Below, piece after piece: positions 8,135-16,817 of a stretch of 64,000 bases of DNA. A model generated the notes under the pieces. That model had not been told where the DNA came from. It saw only the letters and a list, made by a program, of their open reading frames with translations, and made no database searches. Numbering within the stretch: the first letter of the stretch is position 1; the number at the start of each line of letters is the position of its first letter. Source of the stretch: Desulfurobacteriaceae bacterium. GTDB lineage: Bacteria > Aquificota > Aquificia > Desulfurobacteriales > Desulfurobacteriaceae. Where the stretch lies: the NCBI GenBank assembly GCA_027051905.1, contig JALUGO010000030.1, forward strand, positions 1-64,000. The letters are read 5' to 3'. The position numbers and the translations under genes were made by a program.

Positions 8135-9430
8135 ATGAAGTTTTTTCTTCCCTACTGGGAGGATTGGGTTCACAGAGACTTTGATCCTGTTGCCGATACC
8201 TACTCTGGAGGCTATGAGAGCTCCCTCTTTGCCCACGAGATATTTAACCCTCCTCCATACGATGGAATCCTTTTAAGCCTAGGAATGTTTGAGTTTAAGC
8301 TAAAACTCCTGAAGGTAAACGGCAGGCCAACAATAAGAGGGTATGAGAACGTTAAGGAGTATCTGAGAGTTGGCTCTCTTAACATTCCCATTATGGGAGA
8401 CTGCGGGGCTTTTACCTACGTTAATGAAAAAGAGCCACTTTTGACTGTTGATGAGGCCGTTAAAACCTATTCACTTCTGGGTTTTGACTATGGAATTTCT
8501 GTTGACCATATCTGTTCAGATGTGATTCTGGTTGAAGATGGGAAGGAGGGGGTTTTCTCCTATAAGAATAAAACCAGGAGCAGGGGAAAGCAGAAGATAG
8601 AGCTTTCTGAAGAGGAACTTGAGTTTAGAAGGCGGATAAGTCTTGAAAACGCAGAGGAGTTTCTGAAAAAGGCGGAAGGGTTTCACCCCGTTGGGGCGGC
8701 TCAGGGGTATTCTGTTGAAACTTACTTAGACAGCATTGGAAGTCTGATAGAGATGGGCTACGACTTTATAGCCCTTGGGGGGCTTGTTCCCAGAGAGACC
8801 CGTTTTATCTCTGAACTTCTTCTGGCTCTTAAAGGTAAGGGATTTCTGAAGAAGGCAAAGTTCCATCTGCTTGGGGTTTTGAGGAGGGAGCTCCTCCCTC
8901 TCATGAGGGATTTATCAATCTACAGTTTCGACAGCGCCTCTTACCTCAGAAAGGCCTGGCTCAAGGCAACCAAGAACTACCTTGGAGTTGACGGCAGGTG
9001 GTATACCTCCATCAGGGTTCCCGACTGCCACAACTCCAGGTTGAAGAAGAGGAGCGGGGAGATCCCTGCAAACCTTGAGGATATGGAGAGGAGAATTTTA
9101 AAAGGTTTGAGGGAATACGACAGGGGGGAGCTAAAAAGTTATGGGGAGCTCCTTGAGGAGATAATCGCCTACGACAGGCTCTTTTTAAGAAACGAGTTCA
9201 GAGAGGAGAAGTATAGGGAGCTTTACAGGGAGTTGCTGGAGAGCAAAATCTGGAAAAAGTGCAGCTGCCCCGTGTGCAGGGAGCTTGGAATAGACGTTGT
9301 AATTTTCCGGGGATCAAACAGAAACAGGAGGAGGGGATTCCACAATGTTCACGTTTTCTACAAGGAGCTTCAGGGCTTAAAGGCCGATGCCGGTAAAAGA
9401 CTGGAGCAGTTTTCCGAAGAGGAACGATAG
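8135..9430 (+). CDS. dpdA: DpdA-type DNA guanine transglycosylase (7-deazaguanine insertion)
   Basis: A 431-residue relative of tRNA-guanine transglycosylase with the DpdA (TgtA5) hallmarks: start FLPYWEDWV, GDCGAF (88-93, the counterpart of Tgt DSGGF), GAAQG (187-191), ALGGLVPR (213-220), SFDSAS (264-269, carrying the likely nucleophile Asp266) and a zinc site C376-x-C378-x2-C381 with H403 in RRRGFHN. DpdA enzymes swap guanine for a 7-deazaguanine (preQ0 type) in DNA, not tRNA. Known bacterial dpd clusters carry many more genes (dpdB-K plus preQ0 synthesis); here the only partners are a DUF6884-like protein and a helicase-nuclease, and no preQ0 genes lie in this window. The last 54 bases overlap the opposing VIT gene. 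Confidence 0.88.
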   Translation: MKFFLPYWEDWVHRDFDPVADTYSGGYESSLFAHEIFNPPPYDGILLSLGMFEFKLKLLKVNGRPTIRGYENVKEYLRVGSLNIPIMGDCGAFTYVNEKEPLLTVDEAVKTYSLLGFDYGISVDHICSDVILVEDGKEGVFSYKNKTRSRGKQKIELSEEELEFRRRISLENAEEFLKKAEGFHPVGAAQGYSVETYLDSIGSLIEMGYDFIALGGLVPRETRFISELLLALKGKGFLKKAKFHLLGVLRRELLPLMRDLSIYSFDSASYLRKAWLKATKNYLGVDGRWYTSIRVPDCHNSRLKKRSGEIPANLEDMERRILKGLREYDRGELKSYGELLEEIIAYDRLFLRNEFREEKYRELYRELLESKIWKKCSCPVCRELGIDVVIFRGSNRNRRRGFHNVHVFYKELQGLKADAGKRLEQFSEEER

Positions 9431-10447
9431 CCCCGCGGCTGAGAGACCGGCTCCCAGCATCTCTCCGGCCTTTTTCTTTGTGTCTATTCCGGAAAAGAGA
9501 GCTATCAGCCCTCCAACTCCTGAGAGAACGCCCCCTGCAAGCAGCAGACTTACCGGGAGTGCCACAAGGGACGATGGAAAGATGAAGAACGGCAAAACGG
9601 GGAAGAGAACTCCCAGGATGTAGGCACTTCCTGTAAAGAGTGCGGAGCGGAGCTCGCTCTCCTCCCCGCCGGCAGTGATAATCTGAATAAGGTTTTTAAT
9701 ATCCTCTTCCTTAATGAGCCTTTCTGCTACCTCTTCCGGAAGTCCTCTCTCAATCAGCTCCTCTTTCAGCTTCACTTTTGCTTTTTCTGGAGCAACTTCG
9801 GAGAGTATTTTGAGCTTTTCTCTGAGAGCCTGGTTGACCTGCTTCTGAGACCTTACGGAAACGAATGCCCCTATTCCCATTGAGAGAGCTCCGGCAACCC
9901 CCACAACAGACCCGGATACGGCAACTAAAAAGGGCTTGTCGGGGTAAACTGCCGAAAGCCCCGTTACAGTTCCTAGTATCTCAACCAGTCCGTCGTTCAT
10001 TCCCAGAACGAAGTCCCTTACGTTTGAAAGACCTAGGTTTTTAGCCTCTTCAGAGAAAAAGGTTTCGTGCTCGATTTCGTCGAGGATTATTCTCCTGAGG
10101 TGTGTTCTCTCCTCTGCTGGCAGGCTCCCCTCATTGAGGAAAGAGAAGTATTCCTTTACTGTTCCAGACTCCCCTGTCTCAAGGAGAGAGATTAAGAGAG
10201 CCGGATTTATGACTTTCGATAGAAGAACAATCAGCTTCTTTCCGGCGCTAAGTTCCTTTACCTCAGGAGGGTTTACCCCTGCCCTCGTCAGAACCTTTTT
10301 CCAGAAGAGGGCGTGTTCCCTCTCCATTTCGGCTATCTCTCTGAGCTTCTGGCAGAGTTCCCCCTTTGCCCTCTCAGAGAGCTCCCGGTAGAGCAGGTAG
10401 TCCTCCATCTCTCCTATGTAAAAGGAAACGACTTTTTCGACTTCCAC
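9377..10447 (-). CDS. Ferritin-like/VIT1 metal transporter (MbfA type)
   Basis: A 356-residue fusion. Residues 1-125 form a rubrerythrin-like four-helix domain with repeated metal ligands (EMEREH near 39-44, EIEHETFF near 122-129). From about 140 on, VRDFVLGMNDGLVEILGTV and later Gly-rich helices mark a VIT1/CCC1 transporter with about five membrane spans. Proteins of this make-up (MbfA, Er-VIT) bind iron or manganese in the ferritin-like domain and export it across the inner membrane. It starts at the last base of the tlyA stop and so is probably cotranscribed with tlyA and rseP. Its 3' end runs 54 bases into dpdA on the other strand. Confidence 0.87.
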   Translation of the reverse strand: MEVEKVVSFYIGEMEDYLLYRELSERAKGELCQKLREIAEMEREHALFWKKVLTRAGVNPPEVKELSAGKKLIVLLSKVINPALLISLLETGESGTVKEYFSFLNEGSLPAEERTHLRRIILDEIEHETFFSEEAKNLGLSNVRDFVLGMNDGLVEILGTVTGLSAVYPDKPFLVAVSGSVVGVAGALSMGIGAFVSVRSQKQVNQALREKLKILSEVAPEKAKVKLKEELIERGLPEEVAERLIKEEDIKNLIQIITAGGEESELRSALFTGSAYILGVLFPVLPFFIFPSSLVALPVSLLLAGGVLSGVGGLIALFSGIDTKKKAGEMLGAGLSAAGLSFLFGKLLQSFTGIGL

Positions 10448-11244
10448 TACTTTTCCCTCCCAACTACCTCTTCGACCTCTTTTTCTGTAATTCTGTCATC
10501 CTCGGCCTTCTGGGAAAGGAGGACTAAGAACTCTTTGTTTCCCTTTGGGCCTCTTGGTTTTGAGAGGGTAAGTTTTTCAGGGTAGAGACCTATTGAGCGG
10601 GCAAAGTTTAAGACTTTAAGAATGGCTTTTCTATGGAGCTCCGGGTCTTTCACAACCCCCTTTCCCCTGTCAACCTCCCTCTTTGTGAGCTCAAACTGTG
10701 GCTTTATCAGGGCAACGATTTTTGCTTCCGGCTTTAAGAACTGCTTTACAACGGGAAGAATCTTCTCTAAAGAGATAAAAGAGACGTCTATAACAATCAG
10801 GTCAACCTTTTCGGGAACCTCTTTCTCGGTTAAATACCTTGCGTTGAACCCCTCTATTGAGATGACCCTTTCGTCGTTCCTCAGCTTCCAGTCAAGCTGC
10901 CCTCTTCCAACGTCAACTGCGTAAACCTTTTTGGCTCCGTGCTGGAGCAAGCAGTCTGTGAATCCTCCGGTAGATGCCCCAACGTCCAGGCAGGTAAACC
11001 ATTCAACGTTAAGGCCAAACTCATCTATTGCCGTCTTTAACTTTAGCCCCCCACGGGAGACGTAGGGGATGTCCTCTCCCTTTATCTCGATTTTTGATTC
11101 GGGGGGGACGGGAGCTCCCGCCTTATCGACAACCTTCCCGTCAACCACTACCTTTCCTGCCATTATGAGAGCTTTTGCCCTCTCCCTGCTCTTTACGAGC
11201 CCTCTCTCTACAAGGAGTTTGTCGAGCCTCTCCTTTTTTCCCAT
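10447..11244 (-). CDS. tlyA: TlyA-family rRNA 2'-O-methyltransferase
   Basis: A 265-residue protein. An N-terminal S4 RNA-binding domain (ERLDKLLVERGLVKSRERAK, then GKVVVDGKVV) is followed by an FtsJ-like SAM-dependent methyltransferase domain with CLDVGASTGGFTDCLL around residues 84-99 and VDLIVIDVSFISL near 150. TlyA enzymes methylate riboses in 16S and/or 23S rRNA and are often misnamed hemolysins. It sits tightly between rseP upstream (one-base overlap) and the VIT transporter downstream (one-base overlap). Confidence 0.92.
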   Translation of the reverse strand: MGKKERLDKLLVERGLVKSRERAKALIMAGKVVVDGKVVDKAGAPVPPESKIEIKGEDIPYVSRGGLKLKTAIDEFGLNVEWFTCLDVGASTGGFTDCLLQHGAKKVYAVDVGRGQLDWKLRNDERVISIEGFNARYLTEKEVPEKVDLIVIDVSFISLEKILPVVKQFLKPEAKIVALIKPQFELTKREVDRGKGVVKDPELHRKAILKVLNFARSIGLYPEKLTLSKPRGPKGNKEFLVLLSQKAEDDRITEKEVEEVVGREK

Positions 11245-12527
11245 CAGTGGAGCAACCTCATTATGTCGTTGTAGAAGACAACAGCCATTAGAAGACCTAT
11301 CAGTGCAAGCCCTACCTGCTGGAACCGCTCCCTGAACTGCGGGGAGACCGGCCTTCTCCTAAGCAGCTCTATCAGGAAGAGGAGAATCAGCCCTCCGTCT
11401 AAAACGGGCAGTGGCAGGAGGTTAAAGTAGCCAAGCTGGAGGCTGATAAACCCTAAGAAGTAGATGAAGTTGGAGATGCCGGCTTCTGCTGCCTTACCTG
11501 CAACTTCAGCTATGAGGATGGGGCCTCCCAGGCTCTTTACCGATGCCTGGCCGGATATGAGTTTGTAGAGGAACGTGAAAAAGAGGGAGGTCTGGCTCTT
11601 AAACTCCTCAACCCCTTTCTTCAGAGCCTCAGGCAGAGGATACTTAACAAAAACCAGGTTAACTTTTGGCATTATCCCTATTGTATATCTTCCCAGCTTT
11701 TTGTTAAGCTGAGGTTTAACCGTTATCTCTAACTTCTTTCCGTTTCTAAGAACCAGTAGCTTAACCGGTCTGCCGTTGCTCTTTCCAATCAGCTCAACAA
11801 CCTGTTCCCAGCGGGTTATCTCCTTTCCGTTTATTTTCAGGATAACGTCTCCCGGCTCCAGCCCTGCCTTCTCGGCAGGGGAGCCCTTAATGACCTTTCC
11901 TATTGCCGGCTTTATTGCAGGAACTACCGGAATGGTTCCTATGCCGCTTTTCTCATCTATTCCTGTGTGGATTTTCACGGTCTCTAACCGGCCGTCTCTC
12001 TTCACTTTCAGCTCAATTTCCCTGTCTGGGCTGAGGGCTATCTCCTGGTTGAGCTCCTTCCAATTCTTTACTCTTTTTCCGTTGACCTCAACGATTACGT
12101 CTCCAGGTTTAAGGGGAGTCTCTTCAGAGAGAACGAACCCGACCCTTGCCGCTTCAACCTGGTAGGAGGGGATGTATCTTCCCAGCGTGTAGGAGAGTGC
12201 AAAGAAAACCACCGCAAGCAGTAGGTTCATAAGGGGGCCAGCAAGGGCTATAACTATTCTCTGCCACGGGGGTTTTGCGTAGAACTCATCGGGGGACTTT
12301 GCCGGCCTGTCGGGGTCTTCTCCAGCCATTTTTACGTATCCCCCTAACGGAATGAGGCTTACGGCAAACTCCGTTTCGCAGCATTTGAACTTGAAGAGCT
12401 TGGGGCCAAAGCCTATGGAAAACGTTTCAACCCGAACTCCGAAGAACCGGGCAGCTAAGAAATGGCCAAGCTCGTGGACGAAGATGAGGATACCTAACGC
12501 TACAACGAAGTAGAGAAGTGTGTGCAT
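11244..12527 (-). CDS. rseP: Site-2 intramembrane zinc protease RseP
   Basis: A 427-residue membrane protease. HELGH at residues 18-22 in the first membrane helix and NLLPLPVLDGG in the last third are the zinc site of site-2 proteases. Two PDZ domains lie between (residues about 120-195 and 200-285, each with a GxxPGDVI motif). RseP cuts anti-sigma factors and leftover signal peptides within the membrane, controlling envelope stress. The gene is followed with one-base overlap by tlyA. Confidence 0.94.
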   Translation of the reverse strand: MHTLLYFVVALGILIFVHELGHFLAARFFGVRVETFSIGFGPKLFKFKCCETEFAVSLIPLGGYVKMAGEDPDRPAKSPDEFYAKPPWQRIVIALAGPLMNLLLAVVFFALSYTLGRYIPSYQVEAARVGFVLSEETPLKPGDVIVEVNGKRVKNWKELNQEIALSPDREIELKVKRDGRLETVKIHTGIDEKSGIGTIPVVPAIKPAIGKVIKGSPAEKAGLEPGDVILKINGKEITRWEQVVELIGKSNGRPVKLLVLRNGKKLEITVKPQLNKKLGRYTIGIMPKVNLVFVKYPLPEALKKGVEEFKSQTSLFFTFLYKLISGQASVKSLGGPILIAEVAGKAAEAGISNFIYFLGFISLQLGYFNLLPLPVLDGGLILLFLIELLRRRPVSPQFRERFQQVGLALIGLLMAVVFYNDIMRLLH

Positions 12528-12565
12528 TGAACCTCCTGCGGGGAGTTTGTAGGAAATTTATGGTT

Positions 12566-13507
12566 TCAGTCGTCCTCTTTAAAGGCCAGGGAAGTCAGCG
12601 CTTCTTCTCCGGTTGCCCTTCCGGTTTTTATGGAGAACTCGGCCTCGTTCAGAGTTTTGAGAAGTTTCAGGCATCTCTTCAGCCCAAGCTGTCTTCCGTA
12701 GAGCTGGAACTTCTTTGCGGAGCCTTGGGGGAGTTTTACCGGCTGCCCTGAGATGACCTTTATTAGTTGCCTTACCTGAGATTGAAGAAGTCCTAACAGC
12801 TGAAGTGGTTCCACTCCCTCAGAGAGGAGCTGAGAAACCTGCTTCAGGTAGTTCTTTCTGTCCCTGTTCAGGAGTGTGTAGATGAGCTCGAAGAGGTTGA
12901 CCCTTTGAGTGCTTGAGAGGAGCAGCTCAACGTTCTCTGGAGAGAGCTTTCCCGGATAGCAGAGGAGCTTATCCGTCTCATTTTTCAGCTCCCAGAGGTC
13001 TCCAGAGACCTTTTCTGCCACTAAGTTTACAACCTCCGGCGTTGCGTCCTTCCTCTGGGAGAGCTTCTTTTTTATGAGGTTGAGCCTCGCTTTTGGGGGA
13101 AGAGGTTCAGAGACGATTACTACTTCAGAGAGTTCGGAGATTTTAGAGAAGAGCTCCCCTTTGAGCTCTTTTTGGTCTAAGTTCTCAAACGCTGCAACGA
13201 CAAATGAGTTTAAACTCTGGAGTTTCTTTATAAAGCGTTCTCTCTCTGACTTCTTTTTCAGGGTTTTAGGGAGTTCCTCCCCGTGAACGATTACGGGAGT
13301 GGCTGAGCTATCAAAGAGTGAGCTCCCGGTAAAGTTGAAAAACTCCTCCAGGGAGTCGGGGTAGAACTTTTCAATAGGCTGATTCTCAGAGAGCTTTTTC
13401 AGGAACTGGTCTGTAAGATAGCTCTCCTCTCCGTAGATGAATATTCTGTTCCAGGGAGCTCCCCTTTTGAGCTCCTTGATGGCCTCCTGAACTTTAAGGG
13501 TTTTCAT
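12566..13507 (-). CDS. holA: DNA polymerase III delta subunit
   Basis: A 313-residue protein whose opening (NRIFIYGEESYLTDQFLKKL) and overall layout match HolA: an AAA+-like N-terminal region with FVVAAFENLDQKELKG, a small helical lid, and a C-terminal collar domain with LFELIYTLLNRD and LGLLQSQVRQLIKV. The delta subunit opens the beta clamp in the clamp loader. Sequence identity within this family is low, so the call relies on pattern and length, which fit well. It overlaps the end of the NapG-like ferredoxin gene by 14 bases. Confidence 0.88.
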   Translation of the reverse strand: MKTLKVQEAIKELKRGAPWNRIFIYGEESYLTDQFLKKLSENQPIEKFYPDSLEEFFNFTGSSLFDSSATPVIVHGEELPKTLKKKSERERFIKKLQSLNSFVVAAFENLDQKELKGELFSKISELSEVVIVSEPLPPKARLNLIKKKLSQRKDATPEVVNLVAEKVSGDLWELKNETDKLLCYPGKLSPENVELLLSSTQRVNLFELIYTLLNRDRKNYLKQVSQLLSEGVEPLQLLGLLQSQVRQLIKVISGQPVKLPQGSAKKFQLYGRQLGLKRCLKLLKTLNEAEFSIKTGRATGEEALTSLAFKEDD

Positions 13508-14048
13508 TTTCTACCTTAATCAGGGTTATCGACTTTGGAATTGTTGGGCAGGCGTGGATGCATCTTCCGCATCCCTTACAGTGTTCTGGGTGAAACTCCG
13601 GGTAGTTGAAGTCTATCAGCGTTATAGCTTTGTCCATCTGTGGGCAGCTCCAGTAGCAGCTCTGGCAGAAAACATCCTGAAAGGCAACGCATCTCTCTTT
13701 GTCCAGCCTGGCAACGTATCTGAAACGTTCAAGGTTTCTTTTAGAGAGAGCCCCACTTGAGCAGGCCTCTATGCAGGCGTAGCACTGCTCACAGTAGTTG
13801 TTCTCAAAGTTCATAAAGGGGGTATCTAAAACGATGGGGTTCATCTCCTTAACAATGTCGAGCACTCCTGTTGGGCAACTCTTTACACACTCTCCACACT
13901 TTTTACAGAGGGAGAGGAACGTCTCCTCATCTGCGCTTCCCGGCGGCCTTATGAATGTCTTGTTTGGTTTTGTTATCTCGTAGGTAAACTCTGCCGCCGC
14001 CTGGGCTATTGACTTTCCGAGTAGTTTAAAGAACCTTCTTCTCCTCAT
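13494..14048 (-). CDS. NapG/MauM-like four-cluster ferredoxin
   Basis: A 184-residue iron-sulfur protein with four Cys clusters: CKKCGECVKSCP, CEQCYACIEACS, CVAFQDVFCQSCYWSCP and CKGCGRCIHACP. The spacing, including the wide third cluster, is that of NapG/MauM-type ferredoxins. The start MRRRRFFKLLGKS looks like a short twin-arginine signal, so it may work at the periplasmic face of the membrane in quinol oxidation. In nitrate-reducing relatives such proteins sit in nap operons; here no nap gene is present and it stands between a DedA-type gene and holA, so the redox partner is unknown. Confidence 0.85.
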   Translation of the reverse strand: MRRRRFFKLLGKSIAQAAAEFTYEITKPNKTFIRPPGSADEETFLSLCKKCGECVKSCPTGVLDIVKEMNPIVLDTPFMNFENNYCEQCYACIEACSSGALSKRNLERFRYVARLDKERCVAFQDVFCQSCYWSCPQMDKAITLIDFNYPEFHPEHCKGCGRCIHACPTIPKSITLIKVENENP

Positions 14049-14626
14049 GGAAGAACCCCTTTTCTGTGTCTCCTGTAAACCAGGAACGCTACAAGGAGGA
14101 GAGCTCCCCCTACAAGGGAAAGTATATTAACGTTCTTTATGATAAAGTCCTGAACCTCTCTGCCGAAGAAGTAAACGGCTGCCGCCTCTGCAAAGAAACG
14201 GCTTCCCCTTCCGATGAGAGAGAAGATGAAAAGCTTTCTCAGAGAGGCGAATAAAACTCCTGAGGTAACGGTAAAGAGCTTGTAGGGGAGGGGAGTAAAA
14301 CCTGCAAGGAGAATTATCAGACTCTCGTAAGACTCATAGAGTCTGTGGACTCTGTTAACCTTATCTTTGCCGAAGAGCTTTTCTGCCAGCGGCTTTCCTC
14401 CAAAGTATCCCACGTAGTAGCCAGCAACTCCCCCAAGGGAAGAGAACAGGGTTGTAACGGCGGCGTAGAGGAATGCTTCCTTAGGGTTTGCCATTGCAAG
14501 GGTTAAGAGGAGAATGTCTGGAGGGATGGGAAAGAAGATGGCCTCAATAAAGGCGTTCAGAGCCAGAGCGTATGAACCGTATTTCAGCGCAAGGCTTTTC
14601 CAGAAAGCAACCGAAAGCAGTTCCAT
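14045..14626 (-). CDS. YqaA/DedA-type VTT-domain membrane protein
   Basis: A 193-residue membrane protein with the VTT (SNARE-associated) signature: FFPIPPDILLLTLAMA near residues 30-46 and GGVAGYYVGYFGG near 65-77, then a C-terminal pair of hydrophobic helices. It is shorter than classical DedA and fits the YqaA branch. VTT proteins are thought to scramble or flip lipids such as undecaprenyl phosphate; the cargo of this branch is not established. It overlaps the next gene by four bases and lies directly after surE. Confidence 0.85.
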   Translation of the reverse strand: MELLSVAFWKSLALKYGSYALALNAFIEAIFFPIPPDILLLTLAMANPKEAFLYAAVTTLFSSLGGVAGYYVGYFGGKPLAEKLFGKDKVNRVHRLYESYESLIILLAGFTPLPYKLFTVTSGVLFASLRKLFIFSLIGRGSRFFAEAAAVYFFGREVQDFIIKNVNILSLVGGALLLVAFLVYRRHRKGVLP

Positions 14627-15385
14627 CTACCACTCGTAATGTTTTAGTTTCTCAAGAGCTCTGTAGTCTGTAAGGTCTAAGTGGATGGGAGTGATGGATA
14701 CGTATCCGTTCTTAACAGCCCAGTAGTCGGTTCCCGGCTCTGCCTCCCAGTTTGGTTCCTCTCCCCCTATCCAGTAGTAAACCCTTCCCCAGGGATCTCT
14801 CCTCTCCTCCACCTTTTCAGAATAGGCTTTCTTTCCCTGTCTGGTTACCTTTACGCCTTTAATTTCGTCTTCCGGCAGATTTGGGATATTCACGTTCAGG
14901 CAGCACCCTTCTGGAATTCCCTGCTGGTAGGCCTTGAGGGTTATCCGCTTTGCCCAGCTGGCGGCGTCTTGCCACAGGAAGTCTTTAAACGTAGTTAGGG
15001 AAAAGGCGATTGACGGGATGCCGAGGAGAGCTCCCTCCATGGCGACCGAGACCGTCCCAGAGTAGGTTATGTCCTCTCCAAGGTTTGGTCCTCTGTTTAT
15101 TCCCCCTATTACCATGTCTGGCTTCTTTCCCTTCATAATGGCATGGATACCAATGTAAACGCAGCTCGTAGGAGTTCCATCTACGGCAAACCAGTTTTCG
15201 TCGACCTGCTCGCACCTCAAGGGTCTGTGGAGGGTCAGAGCTCTCCCTACGGCGCTCCGCTCTCTGTCGGGGGCAACAACCACAACGTCTGCAAACTCAG
15301 AGAGCGCCTCGTATAAGGCTTTCAGTCCTTCCGATCTGATTCCGTCGTCGTTTGAGAGAAGTATCCTGAGCCTTTTAGCTTCCAT
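14627..15385 (-). CDS. surE: 5'-nucleotidase SurE
   Basis: A 252-residue enzyme. It opens with RILLSNDDGIRSEGLKAL, whose Asp pair binds the metal, and continues with VVVAPDRERSAVGRALTL, VDGTPTSCVYIG and GGINRGPNLGEDITYSGTV, all SurE hallmarks. SurE removes 5' or 3' phosphate from nucleoside monophosphates and short polyphosphates. Its start overlaps the end of a small membrane protein gene by 11 bases. Confidence 0.95.
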   Translation of the reverse strand: MEAKRLRILLSNDDGIRSEGLKALYEALSEFADVVVVAPDRERSAVGRALTLHRPLRCEQVDENWFAVDGTPTSCVYIGIHAIMKGKKPDMVIGGINRGPNLGEDITYSGTVSVAMEGALLGIPSIAFSLTTFKDFLWQDAASWAKRITLKAYQQGIPEGCCLNVNIPNLPEDEIKGVKVTRQGKKAYSEKVEERRDPWGRVYYWIGGEEPNWEAEPGTDYWAVKNGYVSITPIHLDLTDYRALEKLKHYEW

Positions 15386-15626
15386 TGTTTACTCCCATGA
15401 AGACCCATCTGATTATACCTACAACCTCAACGGCAGCATAGATGAGGGAGCTGACCATTATTCCATACTGCTTTGTCAGGTAGCCGTAGGTTGCGTAGAG
15501 TGCCGAGGCAAAAAGGGCAACAACGAAACCTATCTGGGGGTAGCCGATGGCCGTTATGAAGAGGGCTGAAACCCCTATAACCGACGCGGTAATCTCTAAA
15601 AACTTCTGAAACTTCGTCCTCTCCAA
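15375..15626 (-). CDS. Small three-helix membrane protein
   Basis: An 83-residue protein with three hydrophobic stretches (about residues 11-28, 30-48 and 57-76). I do not recognise a certain family; the pattern of Gly/Tyr-rich helices recalls a fragment of a PnuC-like or SWEET-like transporter, which is weak. It overlaps surE by 11 bases and begins the small minus-strand group surE, YqaA-type, NapG-like, holA. A divergent regulator gene starts just upstream. Confidence 0.6.
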   Translation of the reverse strand: MERTKFQKFLEITASVIGVSALFITAIGYPQIGFVVALFASALYATYGYLTKQYGIMVSSLIYAAVEVVGIIRWVFMGVNNGS

Positions 15627-15679
15627 CTTTCCTCCTGAAAATGTGTGCTGGTTTAAAATAGTTCTGTTTGGAGGGGAAA

Positions 15680-16763
15680 TTGCGGAAAGTGTCCCTTGTT
15701 GTGGAAATTCTCAAGGTTCTCTCCGAAAGAGGGGGAAAATTTATAACAACTACTGAAATTTTCAACGAGCTGTGCAGGAGGGAAGTTTTAGAGGATAAGA
15801 GGGCGGAGAGGAAGAGACTTCAGAGGGCACTTTCAGACCTTCTGGAGGGGGGATACGTTGAAAGGCGGTTCTTCTGTCAGAGGGGGAAGAGACCTGAGGA
15901 GTGGAGGATAAACCTGAGGGCATTTCCCTACTTCGTTTCCTATTCCGACGAGGAGCTCATTTCACTCTTTACGCTTATCTCCTTCGTTCCCGGTAAATAC
16001 AGGGAACTCCCGGTTCTCAAGCCCGCCCTCAGGGCTATAGAGAGGCTGGGAAAGGGGGATAGAGACAGAGAAAAAAGAAGTCGCAAAAGAGTCCTTCAAC
16101 TACCTACCTATTCCAGTTGAGAGGTTTGCCTTTATATCAAACGAAACCCTTCAGCTGATATTTGAAGCCATAGTGGACAAAAAGGGGCTTCTGGTTAACT
16201 ACGCCGGCTATCAGAAGACTATTTTTCCCATAAAACTCTTTACCTACAACGGTGTTTTCTACCTATCCTGTATAGACATGAAAACAAAGCAGCACAGGGC
16301 TCTGCTGGTTCAGAAGATGAATGCGGTTGGCCTTACGGATGTGGAGCTCCCCGACTACTACCGGAAAAAGTTCAAAGACGTCTTTTTCCTCTTCGACAGG
16401 GATCCCTTCATCTTAAAAGTTCGCCTGCCAGCAGACTACTACCGGGATGTGAGGCCTGAACACGGAATACTCCTCTACCCTACCCAGTTCAACTACAAAC
16501 TTTTGGGAAGTGAGGTTGAAGTTCTCCTTGTTGCCTACCCCAGCTACCGTTTTGCCAGCTGGATCGTTCTTGATGAGTTAAGGGGGATTTTCCCTCCCTC
16601 TGAGGAGGACATTCAGATTGCCAGGGAAAAGGGGGTAAAGGAGAGTTTTCCAGACCTGAGTTTCAGCTTAAAGGTCAACAGAGAAAGGTTTAGGGCTTTT
16701 GTCAGAGAGATTGAGAGGTTTTTTAGGGTAAGGAGCTCCCTCCTGAAAAACCTGAACTTATGA
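15680..16763 (+). pseudogene. WYL-type transcriptional regulator split by a one-base frameshift
   Basis: Two reading frames together make one regulator of about 360 residues. The first part (to 16120) has a winged-helix DNA-binding domain (VVEILKVLSE, TTTEIFNELC, RLQRALSDLLEGGYVERRF). The second begins in frame with KEVAKESFNYLPIPVERFAF and holds a WYL ligand-binding domain (LLVNYAGYQ, LFTYNGVFYLSC) and a C-terminal WCX-like part. The frames meet at a run of six A (16071-16076): one A fewer would join them, so the genome has a +1 base, or the sequence has a homopolymer error. The start is uncertain: TTG at 15680 after GGAGGGG, or GTG at 15689. If it is truly broken, only the DNA-binding half would be made. 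Confidence 0.78.
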
Positions 16764-16817
16764 ACCAGATTTTGGGTTATTCCCTCCCTACAATACAGAG
16801 AAAAACGGGAGGGAGCT

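Noticed and set aside
16070-16080. A-AAA-AAG as a programmed -1 frameshift site
   Set aside because: Joining the two halves needs a +1 shift (or one A fewer), the wrong direction for that slippery site.
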